In this document: piece by piece, positions 50,599 through 59,617 of the stretch
How positions within the stretch are numbered: position 1 is the stretch's first letter
Layout of the letters: each line of letters begins with the position of its first letter
NCBI RefSeq assembly: GCF_947497005.1
Contig: NZ_CANMFF010000002.1
Coordinates: 62,001-126,000, forward strand
DNA from: an uncultured Ruegeria sp.
GTDB taxonomy: Bacteria > Pseudomonadota > Alphaproteobacteria > Rhodobacterales > Rhodobacteraceae
DNA: 64,000 nucleotides
Reading direction: 5' to 3'
Notes under the pieces: generated by a model
Database searches by the model: none
Seen by the model: the letters and a program-made list of their open reading frames with translations, nothing else
What the model was told of the DNA's origin: nothing
Program-made: the position numbers and the translations under genes

Positions 50599-50931
50599 AT
50601 GAGCCTTAGACAGATCAAGCGGATTTCCCTCGTGCTGGGGTTGGGGGCCGCGACTTTTACACTGTCAGCCTGTGACGGCGTCTCGGTAGGGGTAGGGTAT
50701 GGGTATGGCTACGACCCGTTTTATGACTCGATGCTCTGGAACGATTATTACCACGACGTGGATGTAGATGTTGATGTCAACCGACCGAACCGACCGAACC
50801 GACCTGATCGGCCAGTGCGCCCCGAGCGCCCGAATCCACCGGTTGGAAAACCTCCTGCGCGGCCGCGACCCCCGGTTGCCCGTCCGCCTGCAGCCCGACC
50901 GCCGATCCACCGACCTGCGCCGCGACGTTGA
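50599..50931 (+). CDS. Repeat-rich lipoprotein with D-V and R-P repeats
   Basis: A 110-residue lipoprotein (lipobox L-S-A-C, Cys25). After a Gly/Tyr-rich stretch comes a run of alternating Asp-Val, then N-R-P-N-R-P-N-R-P-D-R-P-type triplets, and the rest is Pro/Arg rich. The acidic and basic repeat blocks make it low complexity and probably surface or peptidoglycan associated. The start follows GGAGGG; a GTG four codons upstream is in frame. A strong terminator follows. Confidence 0.65.
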   Translation: MSLRQIKRISLVLGLGAATFTLSACDGVSVGVGYGYGYDPFYDSMLWNDYYHDVDVDVDVNRPNRPNRPDRPVRPERPNPPVGKPPARPRPPVARPPAARPPIHRPAPRR

Positions 50932-50937
50932 CGATCG

Positions 50938-50968
50938 AAAGACCGCCTGTCAGGCGGTCTTTTTTTAT
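50938..50968 (+). terminator. Terminator after the repeat-rich lipoprotein
   Basis: AAAGACCGCC (50938-50947) and GGCGGTCTTT (50953-50962) pair around 5 bases, followed by a T run. It overlaps the last bases of the convergent OsmC fusion gene. Confidence 0.85.
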
Positions 50969-52179
50969 GGCAGAAGCTCTGTTGTGATACGTGCAGAACC
51001 TTCGAGTGTCCGGTGAACCGGGCATTTGTCCGCAATCTCTAACAGTCGCTTTTTCTGTTCCTGATCCAGTGGGCCGTTCAGCCGGATTTTGCGACGGAAT
51101 TGATCGACTTTGCCTTCATTCGCAAGCCCGGCATCCTGAGCATGCACCTTGTCATGGCAAACATCGACGCTGACGCTGGTCAGTGGCCAGCGTTTGCGGC
51201 GCGCATACATCCGTATTGTCATAGACGTGCAGGCACCCAGACCGGATGAGACAAACCCATAAGGTGACATACCCTTATCTGTGCCGCCATATGAGACCGG
51301 TTCATCCGCAACGGCATGATGGTGCGGGCCTGCTTGAATATCCTGCATGAAACCCGCCGAATCCGCTTCGGTCACGCGTACAACACCTTCCGGCGCACCA
51401 GGTGGTGGTGCGGGTGGGCACAGTTTCACATAGCGCGACACCCATGCCGAGATGACATCAGCCGCGTATTCGGCATCAGAAGCCCGCGTGATCAGGTGAT
51501 CGGCATCGTCGAGGGTGACAAAGCTTTTGGGATGCTTTGCGGCCAGAAAGATCGTGCTTGCGTTGTGGATACTGACAGTTTCATCCCGAGGGGCGTGAAG
51601 GATCAGCAAAGCGGCCTTGAGGTCAGCAATCGAGGCTGACAGGGCCGATTGGGCGATGTCATCCACAAAGGCTCTACCAATTCGGAACGGGCGTCCGCCC
51701 AAAGTGACCTCGGCACTGCCGTCCTGTTCAATCTGGGGCAGGGCGTTTTCGAAGTGATGCGATACGTGGCTGGGGTCTGATGGTGCGCCCAAGGTGACGA
51801 CCGCTTTAACCGTTGGAATACCAGCCCGCGCCCGCAATACCGCCGCGCCGCCAAGCGAGTGGCCGATCAACAGGGCAGGGGCCATGCTGCGCCCTGCCAG
51901 ATACTGCGCGGCTGAGATCAGATCCTCGACATTCGAAGTGAAGGTTGTATTGGCGAACTCTCCTTCGGAATGACCCAGGCCGGTAAAGTCGAACCGCAGC
52001 ACAGCAATCCCCATGGCCGCCAAGCGGGCAGAAATGCGTCGGGCTGCCGGTATGTCCTTGGAACAGGTAAAGCAATGGGCAAACACGGCAGTCGCCAGAA
52101 CCGGGCCGTCGGGCAAATCCAGCCGTGCCGCCAATTGGCTGCCGTCATGTCCGGCAAAAGTGATGCGTTCCGTGGGCAT
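50965..52179 (-). CDS. Bifunctional alpha/beta hydrolase and OsmC domain protein
   Basis: A 404-residue fusion. Residues 1-250 are an alpha/beta hydrolase with the nucleophile elbow L-I-G-H-S-L-G-G-A-A (near 100) and a later D and H for the triad. Residues ~265-404 are an OsmC-type domain with G-L-G-A-C-T-S-M-T-I and the second cysteine in C-P-V-H-R-T-L-E-G, the peroxidase pair that reduces organic hydroperoxides. The architecture is known in proteobacteria. The start follows AAGGAG. Standing alone. Confidence 0.85.
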   Translation of the reverse strand: MPTERITFAGHDGSQLAARLDLPDGPVLATAVFAHCFTCSKDIPAARRISARLAAMGIAVLRFDFTGLGHSEGEFANTTFTSNVEDLISAAQYLAGRSMAPALLIGHSLGGAAVLRARAGIPTVKAVVTLGAPSDPSHVSHHFENALPQIEQDGSAEVTLGGRPFRIGRAFVDDIAQSALSASIADLKAALLILHAPRDETVSIHNASTIFLAAKHPKSFVTLDDADHLITRASDAEYAADVISAWVSRYVKLCPPAPPPGAPEGVVRVTEADSAGFMQDIQAGPHHHAVADEPVSYGGTDKGMSPYGFVSSGLGACTSMTIRMYARRKRWPLTSVSVDVCHDKVHAQDAGLANEGKVDQFRRKIRLNGPLDQEQKKRLLEIADKCPVHRTLEGSARITTELLP

Positions 52180-52456
52180 GTCGGCTCCTTGAGTGGTTCG
52201 GGGGAACATCCCCAATACTGTGTGTAAGCCCGCCGCGTCACAACCCTTTTGTAAAACGCGTCACGTGAAGGTGAGAACCTTGCGAGTGCTTTGTAGTCCG
52301 ACGGATGCGCCAGGTGTCTGGCAGATCTGGCCACCAGTTTCACTGCTGATTGGAAATAAATCAATAATTGTGATTAGACTATAAACAAACATTCGTTTTA
52401 CTTATGCAAGCGCAGTGCCCATCTTCGAATCGTAGCTAATGATACAGGAGACGAAG

Positions 52457-52651
52457 ATGTCACATGCAGAAATTGCCCTCCAACTTCCCAGGATACTCCC
52501 ACGTTCAGCTCTGGCAATTGTTCTGGCTGGGCTCCTCGGCTTTGCCTTGGGGCAATCCTGGCCCACACATTACGGCGGGATACAGGATCAGATACGCCCA
52601 TCTGCCGAAGACTGGCACGGTAACGTTCGCAGGTCGTATTGGCCAGAGTGA
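52457..52651 (+). CDS. Small single-span membrane protein (64 residues)
   Basis: A 64-residue protein. AGGAG lies 7 bases before the ATG. A hydrophobic helix (A-L-A-I-V-L-A-G-L-L-G-F-A-L-G) lies at about residues 18-32, followed by a polar tail with two Trp. The gene ends 10 bases before the convergent dddP stop. No family was recognised; composition and site suggest a real gene. Confidence 0.55.
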   Translation: MSHAEIALQLPRILPRSALAIVLAGLLGFALGQSWPTHYGGIQDQIRPSAEDWHGNVRRSYWPE

Positions 52652-52661
52652 AGCCTGTGCC

Positions 52662-54005
52662 TCACTCAAGCCCCATCAACCGGGCATCGAAAGGATATTT
52701 TGTCAGGTTTTCATGCCCGTCTTCGGTGATGAGAACCTGATCCTCCAGCTTGATGCTGAAATCGCCTCCAACTTCGCCCACACAGGCCTCGACACACAAA
52801 ACCATGCCGGGTTCCAGCGGATAGTCGTAAGCGCCTTCTACGGCCTGGTCCGGATACGCGACCAGAGGCCATTCATCGCACAGACCAACCCCGTGCATCA
52901 GGCAGCCGTATTTCTGCGCCTGAAACTTGTCGTCCAGCTTGTGAGTATTGGCCGTAAGTTCGGGGATCATTACACCGGGCTTGAGCATCTCCATATTGGT
53001 CATGATGTGCTCATGCGCATGCCGCATGGCATAGAGCATGTCCTCGCGCGGCTTTTGATCACCTATCCACCAACTGCGCGAAATGTCGACACAAATTCCG
53101 TAAGATCCGATCAGGTCGGTGTCGAATGAAATAATCTCGTTCTGCTCAGTAATCCTTGGACCGCATTCCTGAAACCACGGGTTGGTCCGCTGGCCCGACG
53201 CCAGAAGGCGCGTTTCGATCCACTCTCCGCCGCGCTTGATGTTCTCGGCGTGCAGAACAGCCCAGATATCATCTTCAGACGTCTTTCCATCACCCACATT
53301 GGCGCGCGCGAAGTTTTCCATTTTAGCAACTGCCGTCTCGCAGGCGTGGCTGGCACAGCGCATGGCGAGAATCTCATCAGGTCCTTTGATAACGCGGGTT
53401 TTCTCCGTCAGCTCTTCGCCTTCCATGATTTCGAACCCCTGCGCTTCAAGCGCGCGCAATCCGTGCAGCATGATCTTGTCGACGGCCAGACGCGTGTTGC
53501 CACCACCATGCTCTTCAATCAACACCCGCACTTCGTTCGAGAATACATCCGCAGCAACATCGACCTTGTCGCCCCGGTCGAAATAGAACAGGTCGGCGCC
53601 CGAGCGCTGTTCTCGCACCAGCGGGTTGAAGGTGCTGAGGAAGGGCGAGTTTTTGTAATCCCAGATTACCATATAGCCATCAGCGCACAGCAACACTGCG
53701 CGGAACGGGTTATGAGTGTTCCACAACTGCATGTTGGTACTGTCGGTTGCGTATCGGATGTTCAGCGGGTCGAAAATCAGCAAACCGCCATAACCGCGCT
53801 CCACAATGGCCTGCGTCAGCCGCTTCCAGCGATATTCCCGCATCCGTGCCAGATTGGGGAGCTCAAGCCCGGCGGCGGCCCATTCGTCAAAAGCCAACTG
53901 CGTCGGCCCAATCTCGATTCGGTCATTATCGTTCGGCGTGCCATCGCCCAATGTCGCGCCTCGACTGGGGTCAATCTTGCGAGAGTCTCGGTAATGCTGG
54001 TTCAT
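52662..54005 (-). CDS. dddP: DMSP lyase DddP
   Basis: A 447-residue M24-family (creatinase-fold) enzyme matching DddP of Roseovarius and Roseobacter in length and sequence. It cleaves dimethylsulfoniopropionate to dimethyl sulfide and acrylate. The six metal ligands reported for the Roseobacter denitrificans enzyme sit at the same numbers here: Asp295, Asp297 (F-D-T-D), Asp307, His371 (M-H-G-V-G), Glu406 and Glu421. The start M-N-Q-H-Y is canonical, with GAGG upstream. No transporter, dmdA or regulator is adjacent. The active site is fully intact. Confidence 0.95.
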   Translation of the reverse strand: MNQHYRDSRKIDPSRGATLGDGTPNDNDRIEIGPTQLAFDEWAAAGLELPNLARMREYRWKRLTQAIVERGYGGLLIFDPLNIRYATDSTNMQLWNTHNPFRAVLLCADGYMVIWDYKNSPFLSTFNPLVREQRSGADLFYFDRGDKVDVAADVFSNEVRVLIEEHGGGNTRLAVDKIMLHGLRALEAQGFEIMEGEELTEKTRVIKGPDEILAMRCASHACETAVAKMENFARANVGDGKTSEDDIWAVLHAENIKRGGEWIETRLLASGQRTNPWFQECGPRITEQNEIISFDTDLIGSYGICVDISRSWWIGDQKPREDMLYAMRHAHEHIMTNMEMLKPGVMIPELTANTHKLDDKFQAQKYGCLMHGVGLCDEWPLVAYPDQAVEGAYDYPLEPGMVLCVEACVGEVGGDFSIKLEDQVLITEDGHENLTKYPFDARLMGLE

Positions 54006-54126
54006 GACTGGCCTCATGCTTGTTTAGCTACCTTTTATGCGGCGAATACAGCCGTCTGAGAAAAATGCGACGGCGATGTTGTCGTTTTCGACCGACAAAT
54101 AACGCCGTGCATGCTAAGCCGCTGGT

Positions 54127-54870
54127 ATGATGCGTATTCTGCAAGACAAAATTCCTTATGACGTCGGCAACCCGCGTGCTTTGCCGGGGATACAACCGAC
54201 GACAATGGATAACTGGCTGCATCAGGACGAGGCTTTTGCAGGCCAGATGCAGTGTCGCGAAGAGGTGTTGACCGAGCGCCGTGATGACGTTCTGATGCTT
54301 GATCCTCAGGCTGAACCCGCTGCGACGGAATTGCTGGACTTGGTTCTGACACAAACCTACCCACTGGCCGGGGAAGACATTGTTCGACCCGATGGCGTAT
54401 CGGTAAGGATCGACCGGGATCGGCCACTTGATACGCTGTGCAGGCTGGTACAGGAGGATTTTTGCATTCTGCAGAAACAGGGCGATGAACATGTATTGAC
54501 GGGTGCAATCCTGTGTTTTCCGGCCAGTTGGCGTTTATCTGAAAAATTCCTGCGACCGTTGATCGATATTCACGTACCCGTCGACAGCTATGACCCCAAT
54601 CTCGCGAAGCGGGTGCAAAGACTGTTTGACGGCATTCAACCCGGTCGCCCGCTTTGGCGCTTCAACGCGCTTTGGTATCAAGACCCGGAACTTTTTCAGC
54701 CACGCAGCGCCAGTGAGCCCCGCAAAATCCGGGACCGGCGTCAAGCCTCTTACCTGCGCAGCGAGCGGCAAACGTTGTTGCGCCTGCCCGAAACAAGCGC
54801 GGTCGTGTTCTCGATCCACACCTATGTTCTGGCCGCAGATACTATCCCAGAAACGGAAAACCCCGCCTGA
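54127..54870 (+). CDS. DUF3445 (haem-dependent oxidative N-demethylase-like) protein
   Basis: A 247-residue protein of the DUF3445 family. Its members include a subunit of dimethylamine monooxygenase, and the family is named for haem-dependent oxidative N-demethylation. The diagnostic R-F-N-A-L-W-Y-Q and L-R-S-E-R-Q-T-L-L-R-L-P-x-T-x-A-V-V-F-S-I-H-T-Y are intact. This copy has no reductase or second subunit beside it, so its substrate is unknown. It diverges from dddP. A tandem ATG start is used (54127). Confidence 0.82.
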   Translation: MMRILQDKIPYDVGNPRALPGIQPTTMDNWLHQDEAFAGQMQCREEVLTERRDDVLMLDPQAEPAATELLDLVLTQTYPLAGEDIVRPDGVSVRIDRDRPLDTLCRLVQEDFCILQKQGDEHVLTGAILCFPASWRLSEKFLRPLIDIHVPVDSYDPNLAKRVQRLFDGIQPGRPLWRFNALWYQDPELFQPRSASEPRKIRDRRQASYLRSERQTLLRLPETSAVVFSIHTYVLAADTIPETENPA

Positions 54871-54884
54871 CGGCGGGGTCTCCT
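54857..54884 (+). terminator. Terminator after the DUF3445 gene
   Basis: ACCCCGCC (54860-54867) pairs with GGCGGGGT (54872-54879). The stem begins within the last codons of the gene. No long T run follows, so it is probable rather than certain. Confidence 0.65.
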
Positions 54885-54906
54885 AGGAGGGTCTTCGGTA
54901 ATTTGG

Positions 54907-55866
54907 TTACATGCCCAAAGCGTTGGCAACATCTGCGAACGCGTTGCTGGCGTTAAGCGCGACAATAGCGAAAGTGAACACAAGCACCTGTGTGTTGAGA
55001 CGGAAGTCTTCGCCCCTGATCAGGTTGACTGCGGCCATTGACAGGGCAATCGGCGTGGAAACACTGGCCAACACACCGGTCATACACCAACTGCTTAGGC
55101 GCAGGACGTCGCTTGGCTTTTCATCATCCTCCGCATTTGGGGATTCCGACGCATTTTGGTCGGATGGATCAGCTTCCTCGCTTCGGAAGGCGATGCTGAG
55201 CAATTGTTCATCCGTCAGCTGAATCGGGCGTGCAGCAGGAGTATCAAGAGCACCGATATTGTCATTCTGTTCAGGCACTTTCACCCCTGCGAATTGCCCG
55301 GTCAGAGACTGAAAAATCTGCTTTCTGCCCTGTGTTGCCCTGCTGGGTGTCAGAGTGTCAAAGGCACTCATGAATTGCTCGACCGTCAGAACCGTACGCG
55401 GTGACAACCATTCGACCCGGCGGGTCGAACAGATGTCGACCATGCGATACAGAATGACCACCAGCATCAGTTCGGAAATCTCGGCGTCATCCAGGATCTG
55501 CGAAACGGGCGTGATCGACAGAACCAATCTGTTTTGCGGATGCGATACGCGGGGTCTTGTTGTTGTTTTTAATCCCGCGGCGCGATCCATACGCTCGTAT
55601 CGGTCTTCCTGTTCGGATGTGCCTGTGTCCAACGTCATCCGAACCAGATACTGGCTTGAGACGATGCTGGCCTCAGTGGTGCTGAGCAGGGCCTTGCGTT
55701 CGACCAGATGACCGTAGTCTTCAAGCGTCGTGGCCACGATTGTACCGAAACGCTCTATCGCGCCAGTTGCGTCGCCGTCAAACTGCAGGCCGCCATGGTA
55801 GCTGTGCTTCCGAGCCACTGCCCTGTCCTTTTCTGCGTTTTGTTCGGTAAACACTCTAACAACCAT
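54907..55866 (-). CDS. Membrane protein of unknown function
   Basis: A 319-residue protein. The N-terminal two thirds are soluble, with V-V-A-T-T-L-E-D-Y-G-H-L and a long helical middle. An acidic linker (about 235-255, rich in Ser, Asp and Glu) precedes two C-terminal membrane helices (about 262-282 and 292-312). No domain was recognised. No partner on its strand lies near. Conserved hypothetical with membrane tail; function not inferred. Confidence 0.6.
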   Translation of the reverse strand: MVVRVFTEQNAEKDRAVARKHSYHGGLQFDGDATGAIERFGTIVATTLEDYGHLVERKALLSTTEASIVSSQYLVRMTLDTGTSEQEDRYERMDRAAGLKTTTRPRVSHPQNRLVLSITPVSQILDDAEISELMLVVILYRMVDICSTRRVEWLSPRTVLTVEQFMSAFDTLTPSRATQGRKQIFQSLTGQFAGVKVPEQNDNIGALDTPAARPIQLTDEQLLSIAFRSEEADPSDQNASESPNAEDDEKPSDVLRLSSWCMTGVLASVSTPIALSMAAVNLIRGEDFRLNTQVLVFTFAIVALNASNAFADVANALGM

Positions 55867-56017
55867 TCTGGGGGAGAATTTGGCGAAAAATGCAAAAAGG
55901 TGAAATTTCCCCGAGATTGATTACGCTTTGGAAACCAAGTAACTAAAGGCTTTTGTTTGTCACTGTGGCGGGAATGTGGCGAAACCAAGTGTAGCGCGTG
56001 TTGCCGGTGCGGCGAGG

Positions 56018-56806
56018 CTACTGGTCGATTCGGGCGGCCATGATGGCAATGGATTGCTGGTAGACAGAGGCCGCGTTCCATTGCTGCAAGACCCTGAAAT
56101 TCGGTTCCCCCGGCTGATAGCCGCGCCCTGGTTTCCACCCTTTTTGACGTAGAAAATTCGCAGTCGAGGCCAATGCATCCGTCATGTTGTAAAAATCCAC
56201 TCGCCGGTCGCCAGTAGCATCGACCCCATAGGTAAGGGCATTGCCCGGCAGGAACTGCGTGTGGCCCAGTTCGCCATGTTTTGCCCCTTTTGTCGCCATC
56301 GTAATACTGCCCATGTCAACCAACTTCAGTGCCCCAATTGCGTGAGGGATGAAGAACTCGGACCGGCGACAATCATAGGCCAGTGTTGTGATTGCGGAAA
56401 CAACCTGACTGTCTCCCATGAAGTTTCCAAAGCCCGTTTCCATGCCGTGAATGGCGATCAGGACACCGGTCGGAACGCCGTATTGCTGTTCCAGAGCTGC
56501 ATAGAATTGCGGGTTACGGGCTTTGCGTTTGCGCCCTTGCGCGATGATGGTATCGGCTCCTCTGACCCGCATGAATTTATCCAGAGAGTATTTAAAGCTT
56601 TTCTGATTGCGATCCGCCGAAATGGTGCGCGTCGCGTACTGTGTCTGGGACAGCGCTTGCAGTCCTTTCTTTTTGACCCCGGCCTTGCGTGCCTGTTTGG
56701 CAAAATCTGCCTTCCACGATTCAAACCCTGTGCTGGTGTTCCCGCAGGGTGCAGCCAGAACAGGCGAAGTCAGGGAAAGGGCAAGTAAAGCGGCAAGGCG
56801 AAACAT
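56018..56806 (-). CDS. Lytic murein transglycosylase (MltB-like)
   Basis: A 262-residue enzyme that cleaves the glycan strand of peptidoglycan. Signal peptide to about residue 19, then C-G-N-T. The catalytic Glu is 123 in A-I-H-G-M-E-T-G-F-G-N-F-M-G, and the later G-H-T-Q-F-L-P and Y-G-V-D-A-T-G-D-R-R-V-D match the SLT_2 fold. It lacks the C-terminal peptidoglycan-binding domain seen in some relatives. The start is the second ATG so as to place the signal peptide first. Confidence 0.88.
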   Translation of the reverse strand: MFRLAALLALSLTSPVLAAPCGNTSTGFESWKADFAKQARKAGVKKKGLQALSQTQYATRTISADRNQKSFKYSLDKFMRVRGADTIIAQGRKRKARNPQFYAALEQQYGVPTGVLIAIHGMETGFGNFMGDSQVVSAITTLAYDCRRSEFFIPHAIGALKLVDMGSITMATKGAKHGELGHTQFLPGNALTYGVDATGDRRVDFYNMTDALASTANFLRQKGWKPGRGYQPGEPNFRVLQQWNAASVYQQSIAIMAARIDQ

Positions 56807-56872
56807 GGGCGTAATCCGATCGAGTTGAAATCTGGTCAAAGCCTAACGTGGGCTCCGGTTCCGGCAAAGCGG

Positions 56873-57520
56873 TTAGTAAAGGTCCAACTCACCCTTTTCC
56901 TTGAGCGTTTCGAACCATTCTTCGGGAGTAGCCTTGATGCGCGCGTGCTTCACCATCATTGCGTTCATGTTTGGCAGATTGGTCGAATCCGGCCAGTCTT
57001 TGGGTTGCCACAGATGCGCGCGGATCACGCATTTCGGACAGTGTGCAAAAACGGTCTCGACATGGATCAGCAGCGCCAGTTTGGGCGCGTGCCCGTCTAT
57101 GGCCATGCTTTCCAACAATTGGGGGTCGGCACAGATGCGGGCCGTGCCGCGAATGCGGAGCGTTTCCATCTTGCCAGGAACAAAGAAAATTACACTGACG
57201 CGCGGGTCCTTCAGAACATTGTGGAACGTGTCCACACGTTTATTGCCCGGCCGATCCGGGATCGCGATCAGGGTATCAGACAGCGTCTGAACAAAGCCAG
57301 GCGGGTCGCCGCGGGGTGAAATATCCAGGTACCCTTCCGGATTGGCCGAGGCGATCAGGCAAAATGGTGAGGTTGCTATGAAGTCGCGACACATCTGATC
57401 GAGTGAGGTCAATTCCTTGGCAATGATCTGAGGCAGAGGATGACCGGAAATCTGTCTCAGTTCCTGTTCGGAAGTTACGATGTTTGAGTATTTTGAAAAA
57501 GGTGAAGTACTATGAGGCAT
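56873..57520 (-). CDS. Pyridoxamine 5'-phosphate oxidase family flavoprotein
   Basis: A 215-residue split-barrel flavoprotein. S-A-N-P-E-G-Y-L-D-I-S-P-R-G-D-P-P-G-F and R-I-R-G-T-A-R are typical of the MSMEG_1061-like PPOX subfamily, which bind FMN or F420; the exact substrate is unknown. C-x-K-C (H-C-P-K-C-V) near the C-terminal half is a common feature. A TTG 11 codons upstream is also in frame. Two tandem 12-base repeats lie 64-87 bases before the start. Confidence 0.8.
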   Translation of the reverse strand: MPHSTSPFSKYSNIVTSEQELRQISGHPLPQIIAKELTSLDQMCRDFIATSPFCLIASANPEGYLDISPRGDPPGFVQTLSDTLIAIPDRPGNKRVDTFHNVLKDPRVSVIFFVPGKMETLRIRGTARICADPQLLESMAIDGHAPKLALLIHVETVFAHCPKCVIRAHLWQPKDWPDSTNLPNMNAMMVKHARIKATPEEWFETLKEKGELDLY

Positions 57521-57583
57521 TCGGCTATCTCCGACCGAGAGTGTCCGCAACAAGTCTGTTGGATCAATGGCGGCGCGTCAAAC

Positions 57584-57607
57584 CTTGTGCAAAGTCTTGT
57601 GCAAAGT
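57584..57607. repeat. Tandem perfect 12-base direct repeat
   Basis: CTTGTGCAAAGT occurs at 57584-57595 and again at once at 57596-57607. The repeat lies upstream of the PPOX gene and downstream of glnA, both on the minus strand. A head-to-tail 12-base unit could bind a regulator on one face of the helix. The repeat is seen; its role is inferred. Confidence 0.6.
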
Positions 57608-57659
57608 AATGACAAGGGCGCCCAAATGGACGCCCCTGCAAATCGTTTCTGTATGCAGC

Positions 57660-59066
57660 TTAGCAGCTGTAATACATGCCGTACTCAACCGGGTGCGGCG
57701 TGTGCTCGTAGGTTTCGACTTCTTCCATCTTCAGCGCGATGTAGCCGTCGATCTGGTCTTTGGTAAACACATCGCCCTGCAGCAGGAAGTCGTGATCCGA
57801 TGCCAGAGCTTCCAGAGCTTCGCGCAAGCTGCCGCAGACGGTCGGGATGTCGGCCAGTTCTTCGGCCGGCAGATCGTACAGGTTTTTGTCCATGGCTTCG
57901 CCCGGATCGATCTTGTTCTTGATGCCGTCCAGGCCGGCCATCAGCAGCGCGGCAAATGCAAGGTAGGGGTTCGCAGCAGGATCGGGGAAGCGGGCTTCGA
58001 CGCGTTTGGCTTTCGGGCTTTCGGTCCAAGGAATACGGACACAACCCGAACGGTTACGTGCCGAATAAGCACGCAGAACGGGGGCTTCGAAACCGGGGAT
58101 CAAACGCTTGTAGCTGTTGGTCGCCGGATTGGTGAAGGCGTTCAGAGTCTTCGCATGCTTCAGGATGCCGCCGATGAAATACAGCGCTTCGTCTGACAGG
58201 TCGGCATATTTGTCGCCAGCGAACAGCGGCTTGCCGTCTTTCCAGATCGACATGTTCACGTGCATGCCGGTGCCGTTGTCACCTGCAATCGGCTTCGGCA
58301 TGAAAGTGGCCGACTTGCCATAGGCGTGCGCCACGTTGTGGATGATGTACTTGTACTTCTGCAGTTCGTCGGCCTGTTTGGTCAGACTGTCGAAAATCAG
58401 CCCCAGTTCGTGCTGGCAGGACGCCACCTCGTGGTGGTGCTTGTCGACCTTCATGCCCAGACGCTTCATGGTCGAAAGCATTTCCGAGCGCAGGTCCTGA
58501 GCTTCGTCGATCGGGTTCACCGGGAAGTAGCCGCCCTTGACGCCGGGGCGGTGGCCCATGTTGCCCATTTCGTATTCGGTGTCGGTGTTCCATGAAGCAT
58601 CAGTGGCATCAACTTCGAATGATACCTTGTTGATACTGTTCGAAAAACGAACGTCGTCGAACAAGAAGAACTCAGCCTCGGGGCCCATATAGGCCACATC
58701 GCCGATACCGCTGGATTTCAGGTAGGCTTCTGCCTTCTGAGCGGTGCCGCGCGGGTCGCGGCTGTAGGCTTCGCCGGTGTCAGGCTCAACGATCGAGCAG
58801 TGCAGGCACAGTGTTTTTTCCGCGTAGAACGGATCAATATAGGCCGAGGTGGTGTCGGCGATCAGTTTCATGTCCGAGTTTTCGATCGACTTCCAGCCCG
58901 CGATGGACGAGCCGTCAAACATGAAGCCTTCTTCCAGGAAGTCTTCGTCAACTAGGTCGACGTCCACTGTCACGTGCTGCAGTTTGCCGCGCACGTCAGT
59001 GAACCGGATGTCGACATACGCGACGTCTTCTTCGCGGATTGTATTGAGAACTGCGTCTACGCTCAT
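57660..59066 (-). CDS. glnA: Glutamine synthetase type I
   Basis: A 468-residue enzyme that makes glutamine from glutamate, ammonia and ATP. The opening [10 protein letters not shown] (49-58), the ATP-binding [14 protein letters not shown] (258-271) and the E-A-R-F-P-D motif are intact. The adenylylation site is Tyr397 in N-L-Y-D-L-P, so the enzyme can be switched by GlnE. The gene follows glnB after 41 bases, so glnBA is one operon. Confidence 0.97.
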   Translation of the reverse strand: MSVDAVLNTIREEDVAYVDIRFTDVRGKLQHVTVDVDLVDEDFLEEGFMFDGSSIAGWKSIENSDMKLIADTTSAYIDPFYAEKTLCLHCSIVEPDTGEAYSRDPRGTAQKAEAYLKSSGIGDVAYMGPEAEFFLFDDVRFSNSINKVSFEVDATDASWNTDTEYEMGNMGHRPGVKGGYFPVNPIDEAQDLRSEMLSTMKRLGMKVDKHHHEVASCQHELGLIFDSLTKQADELQKYKYIIHNVAHAYGKSATFMPKPIAGDNGTGMHVNMSIWKDGKPLFAGDKYADLSDEALYFIGGILKHAKTLNAFTNPATNSYKRLIPGFEAPVLRAYSARNRSGCVRIPWTESPKAKRVEARFPDPAANPYLAFAALLMAGLDGIKNKIDPGEAMDKNLYDLPAEELADIPTVCGSLREALEALASDHDFLLQGDVFTKDQIDGYIALKMEEVETYEHTPHPVEYGMYYSC

Positions 59067-59107
59067 TCCCTTGGTCCTTCTGATAGATGTGTCAGTATTC
59101 TTGTGAG

Positions 59108-59452
<345 letters not shown>

Positions 59453-59617
59453 TCACCTTGAATGGTTGTCTCAGGGGCAGTGATCACGTCTAAGATCGTG
59501 CGGCAATGTGATTGCGATATCGTACGGGTCGGGATGCTTTGAAAAACGGCAGTGTGCTATTATTTGAGCGATTTGCACAAAAAGTAACCAAAAATGAATC
59601 GAGCAAGGGGTGAGAGG

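Noticed and set aside
57604..57660. Terminator of glnA
   Set aside because: GGGCG and CGCCC can pair, but the stem is short and no T tract follows in the minus direction.
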